Shown here one piece after another: positions 1 through 12,581 of a DNA stretch of 64,000 bases. How positions within the stretch are numbered: position 1 is the stretch's first letter; each line of letters starts with the position of its first letter. The notes under the pieces were generated by a model that made no database searches, was not told the DNA's origin, and saw only the letters and a list, made by a program, of their open reading frames with translations. Source of the DNA: Saccharomyces mikatae IFO 1815 (lineage: Eukaryota; Ascomycota; Saccharomycetes; Saccharomycetales; Saccharomycetaceae); assembly GCF_947241705.1 (NCBI RefSeq), contig NC_079263.1:478524-542523 (forward strand). The letters run 5' to 3'. The position numbers and the translations under genes were made by a program.

Positions 1-1
1 C

Positions 2-748
2 TATGATATTTTAAATGCAAACAATATCAATGGTACCTACGATAATTCCATGTTCACCATCCACAAAAAGTTCAGAACAGATGACCAACATCAGGATCCC
101 ACCTTGTTGTGGAAACAAATGACAAGGTTTAGAGTAGACAATCTTGACATTGATCATCTGAACGCTGGTATTGAAGGACCCTTTGGATGGATCAGTGAAG
201 GTCGTGTAAACATGATCGGCGACGTTCTTTTACCAGACGAGGATGCGGCATCAGATTCACTGCAATTGACCGAAATCCTCACTGAAATAGGAGATCGCCT
301 GATCAAAGAAGCCAAAAGGTACACTTCATCTTTGCCTCTAGTTGGACCAGGATTTTCCCATGCCGTCGACAAAATTGATCCGAATGACTACTTTATTATG
401 GACTTTTCTCTAAGATTATACAATGTCAAAGCAGAAGTGCCTTTGTTCACTTCGGGATTAACATATATCAACAGCGCATTGATAAGGCCTATTGTCGGAT
501 ACATCAATTCTCACAGAACATATATCCCCATTAAATGCCGTATTGTAAAAAAGAAGTCCGATTTTGAAGGCTCATGGACCATCTACGATTCATACCTCAT
601 GCGAGATCTAAGTGCTGAGGCGTACGACGCCTTTGCCAACTACGTTGCAGACGATGAAAAGAGGTCATTGCGCTTGAGAAGGGTTGGATTTTGGTCGCTG
701 CAGCTTATACTCCAAGTGATCTTGATGAGTCTCGGTGCCATTGCATAA
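2..748 (+). CDS. MDM31: Mdm31, mitochondrial inner-membrane morphology protein (C-terminal part)
   Basis: The reading frame is open from the window edge; the first ATG at 50 is internal, so this is the 3' part (248 codons) of a longer gene. The family member in S. cerevisiae (YHR194W) is about 580 residues. Mdm31 acts with its paralogue Mdm32 in the mitochondrial inner membrane in maintaining mitochondrial shape, mtDNA inheritance and cardiolipin/phospholipid balance. The visible part ends in a hydrophobic stretch (WSLQLILQVILMSLGAIA) that is the expected C-terminal membrane segment. It is followed by NVJ1 on the same strand, the S. cerevisiae order. Identification is from sequence recall and synteny. 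Confidence 0.93.
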   Translation, partial: YDILNANNINGTYDNSMFTIHKKFRTDDQHQDPTLLWKQMTRFRVDNLDIDHLNAGIEGPFGWISEGRVNMIGDVLLPDEDAASDSLQLTEILTEIGDRLIKEAKRYTSSLPLVGPGFSHAVDKIDPNDYFIMDFSLRLYNVKAEVPLFTSGLTYINSALIRPIVGYINSHRTYIPIKCRIVKKKSDFEGSWTIYDSYLMRDLSAEAYDAFANYVADDEKRSLRLRRVGFWSLQLILQVILMSLGAIA

Positions 749-1100
749 AAAACTCATAGACACTCATTTATTTTCTGTACATAGACATCTACATAGCATC
801 GTTCTTTCTACTGCTTTGCTTAATTTGTGACGCATTTTTCTTCTCTAACCGGAAAACCTATAATGAAAAAAAAAAAATAGGCGAAAAATATCAGGCCCCC
901 CTTATGGAGGGAGAGAAGGGGAAGAGGAGTTGCCAAACAGAAAGAAGTAGATCAGCACCCTTTTATTGTTAAAAGTTTCTGAGTGTGGGAGTGAGTGTCA
1001 AAAGAGAAGAAATAAAATTGAAGTTAATCGGAACTAATATTGTGTTTGCGTGTGAGTATAGTTTCAAAAGACCTGCAAATTCAATTGTAATATAATAAGC
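749..1100. other. Intergenic MDM31-NVJ1
   Basis: 352 bp. It holds an A-run (866-877), a purine-rich stretch near 905-930 and the NVJ1 leader. No gene or repeat is recognised. Confidence 0.6.
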
Positions 1101-2078
1101 ATGACTCATCCTCCAGTGGTCCGTGGAATCTTCTCGTTAGGTCTTTCTGTTGCGGTTTTAAAAGGTGTCCAAAAAACAGTTCGTAAACATTTGGAAAAGC
1201 AGGGTTGGATAGAACCTCAGGAAGTGGACTATGAGTTGATTTTTACTATAGATAGGTTGAAAAACTTAATAGATGATAAGCATAATCCTTTAACTGCCGT
1301 ACAGCAAGATATCAGTGAATTGAGCTGGCGAAAAGTACTCAATTTTATCTCAAGACAATTTAGCGAGCTGGACACACGAATATATGTTCTTATACTACTT
1401 CTATCTCTTCTAGTTCCTATTGTATGGAGTGTTCTCGATGGCGATCATGAAGGTGCACTAGAGGACAACGACAATGATATTAACGTGGATATTATTGAAA
1501 ACGAAAGAAGGCTGAAGCACTACAACGATGGTGAAAGGGCAGTATTGCAATTTGGTAAAAATAGGTCCGAACCTATTATACTGAGCTACAAGAATATGAA
1601 TGTCTTAGAAGGAGAGCATGAGTTTACCAACAAGAAAGACCATGATGCCAGCCATTTAACAAGCAAGAGCGAAAATGCACTGGATAAGGCAGAGAGTAAA
1701 GATGTTTTTGATGATCATCCAGAACAACAACCCAAAGTAGACATAAAATGCGATAAGAACGACTTGAGCGAAGAAGAAAATGGTGAGGACAGTGATAACA
1801 AGGAGGAAGACCACTCCTCTAGTTTGGAATTAGAGTCACAGAGTGAATCCAAAGTAGAGAGTACTGCAGAGCCTGATGTTCTCTCAAGGGATACCCGAAC
1901 AACTTCTTCCCTCAAGTCAAGTACCTCGTTCCCAGTATCATTCAAGGGCTCAATAGACCTCAGATCCTTGAATCCACCTTCATCTTTGTTGCACCTACAG
2001 GTATCGCCCACAAAATCTACTAATTTGGATGCCCAGGTGAACACTGAACAAGCATACTCTCAACCATTCAGGTACTGA
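1101..2078 (+). CDS. NVJ1: Nvj1, nucleus-vacuole junction tether
   Basis: 325 residues (321 in S. cerevisiae). Nvj1 sits in the outer nuclear membrane and binds vacuolar Vac8 to build nucleus-vacuole junctions, the sites of piecemeal microautophagy of the nucleus. The N-terminus has a hydrophobic stretch (about 9-20), and a transmembrane segment lies at about 94-112. The long acidic, Ser-rich cytosolic tail ends with the conserved Vac8-binding region near the C-terminus (LDAQVNTEQAYSQPFRY). The middle of the protein is visibly diverged from the S288C version, while the last 60 residues are almost unchanged, as expected for a disordered linker with a conserved binding tail. This divergence is one reason to infer a non-cerevisiae species. 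Confidence 0.95.
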   Translation: MTHPPVVRGIFSLGLSVAVLKGVQKTVRKHLEKQGWIEPQEVDYELIFTIDRLKNLIDDKHNPLTAVQQDISELSWRKVLNFISRQFSELDTRIYVLILLLSLLVPIVWSVLDGDHEGALEDNDNDINVDIIENERRLKHYNDGERAVLQFGKNRSEPIILSYKNMNVLEGEHEFTNKKDHDASHLTSKSENALDKAESKDVFDDHPEQQPKVDIKCDKNDLSEEENGEDSDNKEEDHSSSLELESQSESKVESTAEPDVLSRDTRTTSSLKSSTSFPVSFKGSIDLRSLNPPSSLLHLQVSPTKSTNLDAQVNTEQAYSQPFRY

Positions 2079-2290
2079 TGTACTATTTCCGTCATTTTAA
2101 TTACTACTGTCATTTACAACGAGCTGCGAAAAAATTTTCTTAATGTGAAGGGAAAAACTGAAAAATTTTGAAAAATATAACGATGAGATGGATTTCTCAA
2201 ATAGTTCTACGTAGTTGAAGTACATACTACTAGTCCAGTGTAATATTTAACGCCGAACAATTCCCATATACATACGTACTGTGGTACACA

Positions 2291-4015
2291 ATGGGCACTT
2301 CTTTGGATTTAGTAGCGAGCTTCTCGCATGATTCTACACGTTTTGCATTTCAAGCGAGTGTCGCCCAAAAGAACAATGTGGATATCTACCCATTGAATGA
2401 AACCAAGGATTATGAGGTGAACAGTTCATTGGTGAGCCATATCGACTATGAAATCAACGACATGAAAGCTTCTGATGTAATTTATTTTGGATGGTGTAGT
2501 GATTTGGTAGATACGCAGTCATTGAACATGAAAAGGAAAATAGATGATGAAGAAAATAGTGAATACAGTGGGCAAAGATACGAAAATTTTTTTGTTAACG
2601 GGTTTCCTGATGGAAGAATTGTTGTTTACTCTTCCAGTGGTAAAGACATAGTCAATATTATCAAAAGTAAAAAGGACATTTTAGGCGCAGACACGGACAA
2701 GTCTAATATTTGGATTTTAGACAGTGATAAAGTAGTGAAAAAATTACAATACAATGATTCTAAACCTATAAAGACTTTCACACTCGTTGATGGTAAGGAA
2801 GATGAAATAATTCATTTTCAAATTCTGCATCAAAATGGTATTCTATTGGTATGCATCATTACTGAAAAAATGGTTTATATTGTTGATCCATCAAAGAGAA
2901 GACCTTCCACGAAATATAAATTTGAATTTTCTAATGCTGTGACATGCGAATTTTCTTCAGATGGTAAGTTTTTGTTAATTGCGGATCTCGAAAAATTAAC
3001 AGTTTTCGACTTGACAAGCGATGAAAAAGTAGTCCACTCATGGTCAGTTCAGGTGAAAAAGATAAGAAATTTTGATGATATGATAATGGCATTGACCATC
3101 GATGGTAAGATATATGTTTATAAAATTGGTGAAGCCGATAAAGTTTGCTCTATAATTGTCAATGAGAATCTAGAAATTATAGATTTCACGCCAACGAACA
3201 ATAAGCAACAAGTTTTAATCTCGTGGCTTAATGTCAACGAACCTAATTTCGAATCGCTTTCTTTGAAGGAAATTCTCGGCAAGGAACTTATTACAATTAA
3301 CGAAGATAAGGAAGTTGAATCTGTTGAAGCAGACCAAAAAGCGGTGCTTGAAGAAGAAGCCGTGCCAGAGGTGCAAGATGATAAAAAAAAAACCGAAATC
3401 AAGACAAACAAGAAGGCCAGTAAGACAGAGCAGGCTGAAATCGCACACATCCTTTCATCTCACCTAGAATCTAATTCAACAGAAATCCTAGATGACCTAA
3501 TGTCAGATAGCTGGACAGAATCTGAGGTTAAAAAATTTATTGTTACTAAGATCAATACAATGGACCATCTAAGCAAAGTATTATTGGCTATATCAGAACC
3601 AATGACACAAAATCCATGGAATGAACAAGAATTGCTTCCGTTGTGGCTCAAATGGATGTTAACTTTGAAAAGTGGAGAGTTAAACTCTATAAAGGATAAA
3701 CATACAAAGAAAATATTAAAACATTTAAAATCAGCACTAAGATCTTCAGAAGAAATCCTGCCTGCGCTATTGGGAATACAAGGTAGATTAGAAATGTTAA
3801 GGAGGCAGGCAAAACTAAGGGAAGATCTTGCACAGCTAACTATGCAAGATCAAGAAGTTGAAGATGAAGAAATAGAAGTTATAGAGCATTCAAATGTAAT
3901 CAATAATCCTTCGCAGGTTCAAACGTCGCCTATTGAAAAACTTGAACAAGATTCAATTGTTTACGCCAACGGAGAAAGTGACGAATTCGTCGACGCATCG
4001 GAATATAAAGACTGA
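2291..4015 (+). CDS. UTP9: Utp9, UtpA (t-UTP) subunit of the small-subunit processome
   Basis: 574 residues (575 in S. cerevisiae). Utp9 is a subunit of the t-UTP/UtpA complex that binds the 5' ETS of pre-rRNA early and is needed for 18S rRNA maturation in the nucleolus. The N-terminal half (about 1-330) has beta-propeller-like strands. A Lys-rich segment (DDKKKTEIKTNKKASK, about 361-376) looks like a nuclear localisation signal. The C-terminal half is helical (Utp12-type domain), ending in an acidic tail. It is adjacent to RIX1, another ribosome-assembly gene, on the same strand. Confidence 0.95.
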   Translation: MGTSLDLVASFSHDSTRFAFQASVAQKNNVDIYPLNETKDYEVNSSLVSHIDYEINDMKASDVIYFGWCSDLVDTQSLNMKRKIDDEENSEYSGQRYENFFVNGFPDGRIVVYSSSGKDIVNIIKSKKDILGADTDKSNIWILDSDKVVKKLQYNDSKPIKTFTLVDGKEDEIIHFQILHQNGILLVCIITEKMVYIVDPSKRRPSTKYKFEFSNAVTCEFSSDGKFLLIADLEKLTVFDLTSDEKVVHSWSVQVKKIRNFDDMIMALTIDGKIYVYKIGEADKVCSIIVNENLEIIDFTPTNNKQQVLISWLNVNEPNFESLSLKEILGKELITINEDKEVESVEADQKAVLEEEAVPEVQDDKKKTEIKTNKKASKTEQAEIAHILSSHLESNSTEILDDLMSDSWTESEVKKFIVTKINTMDHLSKVLLAISEPMTQNPWNEQELLPLWLKWMLTLKSGELNSIKDKHTKKILKHLKSALRSSEEILPALLGIQGRLEMLRRQAKLREDLAQLTMQDQEVEDEEIEVIEHSNVINNPSQVQTSPIEKLEQDSIVYANGESDEFVDASEYKD

Positions 4016-4260
4016 TCAAGCATTTTAAATATATTAAAGTATATACAAAGAAAAGTTCCTCATGGAAACCACTTTTGATGTGTTTGTTAATTTTCCATAT
4101 TACTGTCATAGTTATCGTTTGAAACGGCTCATCGCAAAGAAAAATTTTCAATATTGAACTATAATATGAAATATAATGGAAACTAATACTTTCATGATGT
4201 CTCATTCGCAGTATTTTGGTCGCTAAAAATTACTAACACAAGAATAGCCAAAATATAAGC

Positions 4261-6549
4261 ATGTCGGAGGAATATATTGCAGCTTCTACCTTGGCCAGAA
4301 ACTTGGAATTTTCCAAGGGGAATGAGTTCCATACTATTTTGACGACATTAAGATCGCCCGTTTATGTTAATGAACAGCTATTGAAATCTGAATTGGGTTT
4401 CCTTGTTACAAAAATTCTGAAATTACTCAGGTCAAGCAATGATTTTGACCTTTGGAAGGGATGTCATACTTCTGTTGTAGTTTGCGCCTATAATCCATTG
4501 ATTTTATCTACCCATGGTGGACAATTACTTGCTGCTGTTTATTCAAGGCTAGAACAAAAGACAAATTTTTACTCTTCCGTTATTTCTTCTTCACATGGAA
4601 AGCAGTTATTCAATACTCTGATTTCCTCTATGGCAATTATCATTGATCTAATGAAGAATAAACCTACATTGTCAAGAGAGGCGTTGGTTCCTAAACTAAG
4701 AGCTATAATTCCAACATTAATTACTCTGTCTCAATACGAGCCCGAACTCGTTTTACCAGTGTTACAAAAATTATTAAAGAGAAATACCACTACATTTAAG
4801 CCATTTGTCAATAAATTTCGTACTGTTCTAACTAATTTAATCATATCAGATTATGCCTCTTTAGGCTCTAAAACGCAGAAACTCGTTTGTGATAATTTTG
4901 CTTATTTGCATTTGCTAAAGATTCAAGTTAGCAATACAAACGATGACGAAACCCAGGCGCATCACAAAGTTTATGCTGATTCTAATTGGAGAACAGGGCT
5001 ATTATCTATCTTATCACAATTCAAACCGGTTGTTTTGTTATGTGGAGAGATTTTGGATTTTGAACAAGATAATGAGCTGTACAAATTAATCAAATCTTTA
5101 CCAGATAAAGATGAATCCAACGATAAAGCTGATTTTTTGCCCGCATTGAAACTTGACTTCAATGCACCTTTAACTTTGTGGGAAATTCCACAACGTTTGT
5201 CATTATTTGTGGACATGCTTGTTGCATTCATCTCTTTGCCTACTCCATTTCCCATTCGAGTTCCATTGGGTGGTATCAACTCTCTTTCTGAAGTTTTGTT
5301 AGGAATTAACAACAAATATTTACCTTTAAAGAAAGAACTACGTCGCGATAATGAATTAAATGGTGTCATCAATAGTATCTTACCTCAAATACAATTCCAG
5401 GGTATCAGGTTGTGGGAAACTATGGTTTCTAAATATGGAAAGTGTGGCTTATCATTTTTCGAAGGTATTCTTTCTTCTGTTGAACTTTTCATTCCCTTAA
5501 AAAGAAAGAACAATAAAGAGATTGACTTTAGTGTTGTGGGGTCCTTGAAATTCGAGTTTTTCACTATTTTCAGACTAATAAATATGATGATGTCACACTT
5601 AGGTCACCAACTAAACACAATTAGCGTCATATCTCAATTAATCGATGTCGCATTGTTTTTATCTCGCGATAAAACAATGATTGATTCTCTGTTTAAGAAT
5701 CGTAAAGGAAATATGAAGCAACAGGCTAAAACGAAACAATCGAAGAAAAGTAAAAGTACCGAAGGTGCATTTTCTGACATTTATACGCATCCAGAATTAT
5801 TCATATGCAGGAATTCCATGAATTGGTTGAATGAGATTAATGAATTTTTTACTACGGTGTTAAATAATTGGATTTTACCTTCCACTCCACATATTCAAAT
5901 TTTGAAATATAGTATCACACAATCTTTAAGATTGAAGGAAAAACTTGGTTATATTCCAGAAAGCTTTGTTGATCTTTTACGTTCTGAAGTTCTTCACCCA
6001 GGTAATGAACGGGTTTCAATTTTACCGATTGCAATATCACTGTTAAAGAATACAAACGATGATATGTTTGAGTTACTGTGTCATCCAAAAGTTCCGGTTG
6101 GTATGATGTACCAATTGCACAAACCTTTGGATCTAGGCGAAGAGGAAAAGGTGGAAGAAAGGAACAATGAGAGAGAGAGAGAGACTAACGGATCATATTC
6201 TCATGCAAGTACCGATTTAAAAACTTTCAAAGCGTTAGAAAATTTGGAAAACGTAGCAATTCCTGAACCCGAACGCACAGTTCCGGAGCTAATGGACAAC
6301 ACCGCCGTCTTTAAGAAGAGAACAGTAGAAGACATTATTGAAAAAGAAACTGCATCTCTGAACAAGAAAGTAAAAGTTGTAGAGGAAACAACCGTTGAAA
6401 ATGGCAAAGAATTGACCGTGGAAGAAACTATAGGTCAAACTAAATTGGATGCTAAGCTAGTGGAGGACAGTGACGATGAAGAACAAGAGTTCGAAATTCC
6501 TGCTATTGAATTGAGTGATGAAGATGAGGATGATGAGAAAGAGGAATAA
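4261..6549 (+). CDS. RIX1: Rix1, pre-60S ribosome assembly factor
   Basis: 762 residues (763 in S. cerevisiae). Rix1 with Ipi1 and Ipi3 binds the nucleoplasmic pre-60S particle and recruits the AAA+ remodeller Rea1/Mdn1 for ITS2 processing and release. The body is helical HEAT-like repeat (about 1-600). A basic patch follows residue 480 (QQAKTKQSKKSKS), and the C-terminus is a long charged, strongly acidic tail ending in DEDEDDEKEE. A (GA)n run at about 6170-6183 encodes an ERERE tract within the linker. The start is the first ATG of the open frame. Confidence 0.95.
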   Translation: MSEEYIAASTLARNLEFSKGNEFHTILTTLRSPVYVNEQLLKSELGFLVTKILKLLRSSNDFDLWKGCHTSVVVCAYNPLILSTHGGQLLAAVYSRLEQKTNFYSSVISSSHGKQLFNTLISSMAIIIDLMKNKPTLSREALVPKLRAIIPTLITLSQYEPELVLPVLQKLLKRNTTTFKPFVNKFRTVLTNLIISDYASLGSKTQKLVCDNFAYLHLLKIQVSNTNDDETQAHHKVYADSNWRTGLLSILSQFKPVVLLCGEILDFEQDNELYKLIKSLPDKDESNDKADFLPALKLDFNAPLTLWEIPQRLSLFVDMLVAFISLPTPFPIRVPLGGINSLSEVLLGINNKYLPLKKELRRDNELNGVINSILPQIQFQGIRLWETMVSKYGKCGLSFFEGILSSVELFIPLKRKNNKEIDFSVVGSLKFEFFTIFRLINMMMSHLGHQLNTISVISQLIDVALFLSRDKTMIDSLFKNRKGNMKQQAKTKQSKKSKSTEGAFSDIYTHPELFICRNSMNWLNEINEFFTTVLNNWILPSTPHIQILKYSITQSLRLKEKLGYIPESFVDLLRSEVLHPGNERVSILPIAISLLKNTNDDMFELLCHPKVPVGMMYQLHKPLDLGEEEKVEERNNERERETNGSYSHASTDLKTFKALENLENVAIPEPERTVPELMDNTAVFKKRTVEDIIEKETASLNKKVKVVEETTVENGKELTVEETIGQTKLDAKLVEDSDDEEQEFEIPAIELSDEDEDDEKEE

Positions 6550-6672
6550 GCACAGGCTGATTATGTTTGGCTTTTATTTAAACTGGAATATATACGTGTA
6601 TGTGCTTAAAATGTAAAAACATGTACGAATAAAAGTAGCATAGAATTATAAACAAGATTTAACTCTGAGATT

Positions 6673-7638
6673 TTATAAGAGCGTGACCAATTTGTCGATG
6701 GCTGTTTTCTTGGCCTGTGGAGAAGGGGATCTGTTCCCACTTAAATACTGGCTAAACAGAAATTTTCCGACTAACTGATTGTTGACTACCCCCATAACTT
6801 CAAATTCGTTAGTTTTACTATCGTGGTACGAAAATTGCATAGAGCCGTTGGCTAATAATTCAATGATCAAATCGTCATTTTTTCTGACGGACCCTTTACG
6901 TGAAAAGGCTTTATTCAACTCTTCCAGCCCGTTTTCCAGTGTTTCTTTATTGTTTATCACATCAGGGTGTTTGGAAATGGTTTTAACTAGTCCCTCCTTG
7001 AGATGCTTAAAATCTGTATTTCTTACGGGTGTTATTTTTGCCAACATCCTCATTCCCGAATCCAGTAAATCGTCAATCATCATTACCGACTTTGAATCAT
7101 CCTGTCTTAAAAATCTAGCCAGATTCTCCTTAGTAGTCTTGGAATCGTCCACTTCAAGGAAATATTTATGTAAATAAGCTTCATTTAGAGTGTTTGCGAC
7201 AAGGTTCTTATCGTTTTCAGCTAGATAAAGACCCAAGGCATAAACTTTGAATCTCAAAAACGTGACATGCCTTTGACCGTACCCCAATAGTTTGAAAGTG
7301 GTAGAGACAGGAAAATTTAAAGCATCAATTGTCAGAGGGAAATCCGATACGCTTGAATCAACCTGTACCGATTCAGTATAGGAAGGGAAAGCGTCCGTTT
7401 TATCGTCATTTTGTAACGGTTGATCATAATAGCACAATGAAGCAGTGATCAATGTTGATACCGCAAGCCAAGGCCAATAGCGAAGTGACGAACTAAAACG
7501 TCCACGGTACTTAGAGGTCCGCACACTGACAAAATTTCTTCTAGGACATTGCCAATGGATGACTGATGGAGATCTTTGACACTTTGCTAGTGCTCGCTGA
7601 ACTGATTTTAGCATACTGGGACACCCTTTCATGTTCAT
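6673..7638 (-). CDS. AIM18: Aim18 (Fmp22), mitochondrial chalcone-isomerase-fold protein
   Basis: 321 residues, the S. cerevisiae length. The N-terminus is basic and Ser-rich (mitochondrial presequence type), followed by a hydrophobic segment (WPWLAVSTLITASLCYY, about 52-68). The rest is a chalcone-isomerase-like fold. The gene is a tandem paralogue of AIM46 immediately upstream on the same strand: both share the pattern of a membrane anchor and then FP..F....LLG.G.R.V..F.....GLY. Aim18 has been reported in the mitochondrial inner membrane as a haem-binding protein. Biochemical role otherwise uncertain. Confidence 0.93.
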   Translation of the reverse strand: MNMKGCPSMLKSVQRALAKCQRSPSVIHWQCPRRNFVSVRTSKYRGRFSSSLRYWPWLAVSTLITASLCYYDQPLQNDDKTDAFPSYTESVQVDSSVSDFPLTIDALNFPVSTTFKLLGYGQRHVTFLRFKVYALGLYLAENDKNLVANTLNEAYLHKYFLEVDDSKTTKENLARFLRQDDSKSVMMIDDLLDSGMRMLAKITPVRNTDFKHLKEGLVKTISKHPDVINNKETLENGLEELNKAFSRKGSVRKNDDLIIELLANGSMQFSYHDSKTNEFEVMGVVNNQLVGKFLFSQYLSGNRSPSPQAKKTAIDKLVTLL

Positions 7639-7837
7639 AAGAAAACCTATTATCGTTAAGACATCAAGAATAGGTACTAGTTACTTTTTTTTGTAAAATA
7701 TTGGCACTACTTAATTTTACGGGGTAGTCTTGAAAAAATTGAGCCCAAAGGAGATTTGAAAACACCATTGAAGTATATAAAGCTCTGCGGTGCTGTATTT
7801 ATTTTCATAATTGTATATAATAATTGACGATACTGCA

Positions 7838-8767
7838 CTAGGATAGAGACACGAGGGCATCCATCACATCCTGCTTAGCTTCTAGTGAAGGAGGATCCAC
7901 AGCGCTGAGGTACTGAGCGAACAAGAGTTTCCCGATGAGAGGCTCTTTCACGGTGCCCAGTGTAACAAGTTTGTCCTTTTTCCTTGCGTAATAGAACAGG
8001 TTCATAGAGCAATCGTTATTCAGCTCGATGAAAAAATCATCATCCCGAGCTACAAGCCCCTTAACACTCCTAAAGCAGTCATGCAATTCTTGGAAGCCAG
8101 CTTCTAACCGGTCCTTGTCTTGTAGCTGAGAATCGGGGTTCTTAAAAACGCTCTTCTTGGTACCGTCCATTAAAAGCTTGAAGGATCCTGCTTTTATCGG
8201 AGTATTCTTGGACATAAGCCGGATTCCGCTGTCTAAGAGATTATTGATCAAGATGGGGGCCTTGGCAGGGTCGTTCAGGGCATCCCGTAGCTTTTCTTGA
8301 TGTGACTTCACTAGAGACGAGGAAGATTCAGTGTCGATGAACGCCTGAGACAAGAACTTCGAGTCCAACACTTCAGCGACTAGGTGCTTATCCTCCACAG
8401 CCATATATATGCCTAGCCCATATGCTTTGAAGGTGATGGAGGAGACACACCGCACACCCTTACCCAGTAGCTCGTACTGTGTTGAAAATGGCCACTGTGG
8501 AGGGCCCATCTTCTTGGGAAATGCAGAGATGGCCGGGTCGACTGTGACGCTGGTGGCATCCGCCTTCTTGATTTGTGAATTATCATACCATTTTTTCGCA
8601 AAAATAGAGGCCAGCGCTAATGCTGTCAACACCGGTACTACCTTGCTACTCTTTTTGTTCACACGGACGTTGCCCGTGGTGGAGTACTGGGAATACCAAT
8701 GAGGAGTCCTCCTTATGCCTACCCCGAAACAACTTCTTTTCACCAGAACTTTACTGATTAAGCTCAT
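7838..8767 (-). CDS. AIM46: Aim46 (Fmp34), mitochondrial chalcone-isomerase-fold protein
   Basis: 309 residues from the ATG whose complement is at 8765-8767 (S. cerevisiae: 310). The frame remains open up to a GTG at 8830, but yeast does not start there and homologues begin at MSLISKVL-type residues, so the ATG is chosen. A basic N-terminus plus a hydrophobic anchor (VVPVLTALALASIFAKKW) precedes the chalcone-isomerase-like domain. It is the tandem duplicate of AIM18; the two are separated by 199 bp. Membrane-anchored mitochondrial protein by family knowledge. Confidence 0.93.
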   Translation of the reverse strand: MSLISKVLVKRSCFGVGIRRTPHWYSQYSTTGNVRVNKKSSKVVPVLTALALASIFAKKWYDNSQIKKADATSVTVDPAISAFPKKMGPPQWPFSTQYELLGKGVRCVSSITFKAYGLGIYMAVEDKHLVAEVLDSKFLSQAFIDTESSSSLVKSHQEKLRDALNDPAKAPILINNLLDSGIRLMSKNTPIKAGSFKLLMDGTKKSVFKNPDSQLQDKDRLEAGFQELHDCFRSVKGLVARDDDFFIELNNDCSMNLFYYARKKDKLVTLGTVKEPLIGKLLFAQYLSAVDPPSLEAKQDVMDALVSLS

Positions 8768-8915
8768 GTGTTCATCTACGTGACTGTAGGCCTTGGTAGA
8801 TGGGAAAGGAACGAGACGACGCTCCCACACGCTGCTTTAATACCAAAAGTCCGTCGCTGATTAGTAATAGGTGCATCATTGAAAGAAGCGAGGAAGGGTC
8901 CACTATACGATCTAA

Positions 8916-9208
8916 TCATTCTTTACGACGTCCTTCGAGTTCTAGCACTTCTCTGATAATTAGCTCTTGTTGCTGAGATGCAGATGTCAAGGGGGGCTGC
9001 TGGAGCAGGTCCAACTTCGTCAACGTCTGCTTCTTAATGGTCTCAATCTGTTTTTCTGTTGTCTCGACTGGAGATAGGGTTAGTACCTGGTGCTAGCGCA
9101 TAGATTGAAGTGGATAGATTAATGCGGTGACATACGTTGCAGCTGCATGCGCTGAAGCACCGTGCTGCGCAACCTCTGGCGTTCTTCTGGGGTTAGTGCG
9201 GGTATCAT
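8916..9208 (-). CDS. NBL1: Nbl1, borealin-like chromosomal passenger complex subunit (one intron)
   Basis: A two-exon gene found by reading the minus strand. Exon 1 is 9208-9136 (73 nt, begins MIPALTPEERQRL). A 68-bp intron follows at 9135-9068, with 5' GTATGT, branch point TACTAAC (complement at 9079-9085) and 3' CAG. Exon 2 is 9067-8916, ending TGA. The spliced product is 74 residues (73 in S. cerevisiae) and is mostly one long charged helix. Nbl1 binds the N-terminal regions of Sli15 (INCENP) and Bir1 (survivin) in a three-helix bundle and holds the Aurora-B (Ipl1) complex at centromeres. It is divergent with RPN10. Confidence 0.93.
9068..9135 (-). other. NBL1: NBL1 spliceosomal intron
   Basis: 68-bp intron with GTATGT donor, perfect TACTAAC branch point and CAG acceptor. 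It is very short even for yeast. Splicing joins the frames as CAA-C|TC-GAG (Gln-Leu-Glu). Confidence 0.9.
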
Positions 9209-9427
9209 GATAATTATATGGACGCCTGCTTCTTGCTGTTGTTACTGCTACATTTTGAATACAATTGTATGTTCTTAAGGTTGTATGTTATTATGGCTGC
9301 CGGGTTATTTCCACAAGGCGGGTTTTCGCCACCGAACTTGCAGCTATAAGATATAGTTGTATCAGACATTTAAAGCGTGGAGGAAGGAGAGAGAAGTCAA
9401 TAAGCGGCAGAGCAGTAAGCGCAAAAA

Positions 9428-10225
9428 ATGGTATTAGAGGCTACAGTGCTAGTGATTGATAATTCAGAGTACTCCCGCAATGGGGACTTCCCTAGGACAA
9501 GGTTTGAAGCCCAGATTGACTCCGTAGAATTCATTTTTCAAGCTAAGAGAAACAACAATCCAGAGAATACAGTGGGACTTATCTCTGGTGCTGGCGCTAA
9601 CCCTCGAGTGCTATCCACATTTACCGCAGAGTTTGGGAAGATTCTTGCTGGATTGCACGACACGCAGATCGAGGGTAAGCTGCATATGGTGACCGCGTTA
9701 CAGATTGCTCAGCTGACTTTGAAGCACCGCCAGAATAAGGTCCAACACCAAAGAATTGTGGCGTTTGTGTGCAGTCCAATTAATGATTCTCGAGATGAGT
9801 TAATCAGGTTGGCCAAATCGCTGAAGAAAAACAATGTTGCCGTAGACATTATCAACTTTGGCGAGGTTGAGCACAACACAGAGTTGCTGGATGAGTTCAT
9901 TGGGGCGGTTAACAACCCTCAAGAGGAGAGTAGTCATTTACTTACCGTTACGCCCGGATCTAGATTGTTGTACGAGAACATCGCATCCTCTCCTATAATT
10001 CTCGAAGAGGGTTCCTCTGGTATGGGTACGTTTGGTGGTTCTGGCGCAGATTCCGAAGCCAACGGCGCATTTATGGACTTTGGCGTAGATCCATCAATGG
10101 ATCCGGAACTAGCAATGGCTTTGCGTCTGTCTATGGAGGAAGAACAACAAAGACAAGAAAGGCTAAGACAACAGCAGCAACAGCAAGACCAACCCGAACA
10201 ACCCGAACAACCTCAAGACAAATAG
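9428..10225 (+). CDS. RPN10: Rpn10, proteasome ubiquitin receptor
   Basis: 265 residues (268 in S. cerevisiae). A subunit of the 19S regulatory particle, at the base-lid junction, that binds polyubiquitin. It has an N-terminal von Willebrand A domain (about 1-190; begins MVLEATVLVIDNSEYSRNGD) and one ubiquitin-interacting motif (about 223-242; ..PELAMALRLSMEEE..). The C-terminus is Gln/Pro-rich with a short CCCGAACAA-type repeat that accounts for the small length difference. Confidence 0.96.
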   Translation: MVLEATVLVIDNSEYSRNGDFPRTRFEAQIDSVEFIFQAKRNNNPENTVGLISGAGANPRVLSTFTAEFGKILAGLHDTQIEGKLHMVTALQIAQLTLKHRQNKVQHQRIVAFVCSPINDSRDELIRLAKSLKKNNVAVDIINFGEVEHNTELLDEFIGAVNNPQEESSHLLTVTPGSRLLYENIASSPIILEEGSSGMGTFGGSGADSEANGAFMDFGVDPSMDPELAMALRLSMEEEQQRQERLRQQQQQQDQPEQPEQPQDK

Positions 10226-10289
10226 TAATGTACAAGATTATCTATATAGGTCTTATATAAACCAAATGAAGCATATATAACATCCCTTT

Positions 10290-12581
<2,292 letters not shown>

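Noticed and set aside
8768-8830. Extension of AIM46 to a GTG codon
   Set aside because: GTG is not a yeast nuclear start; ATG at 8767 matches homologues.
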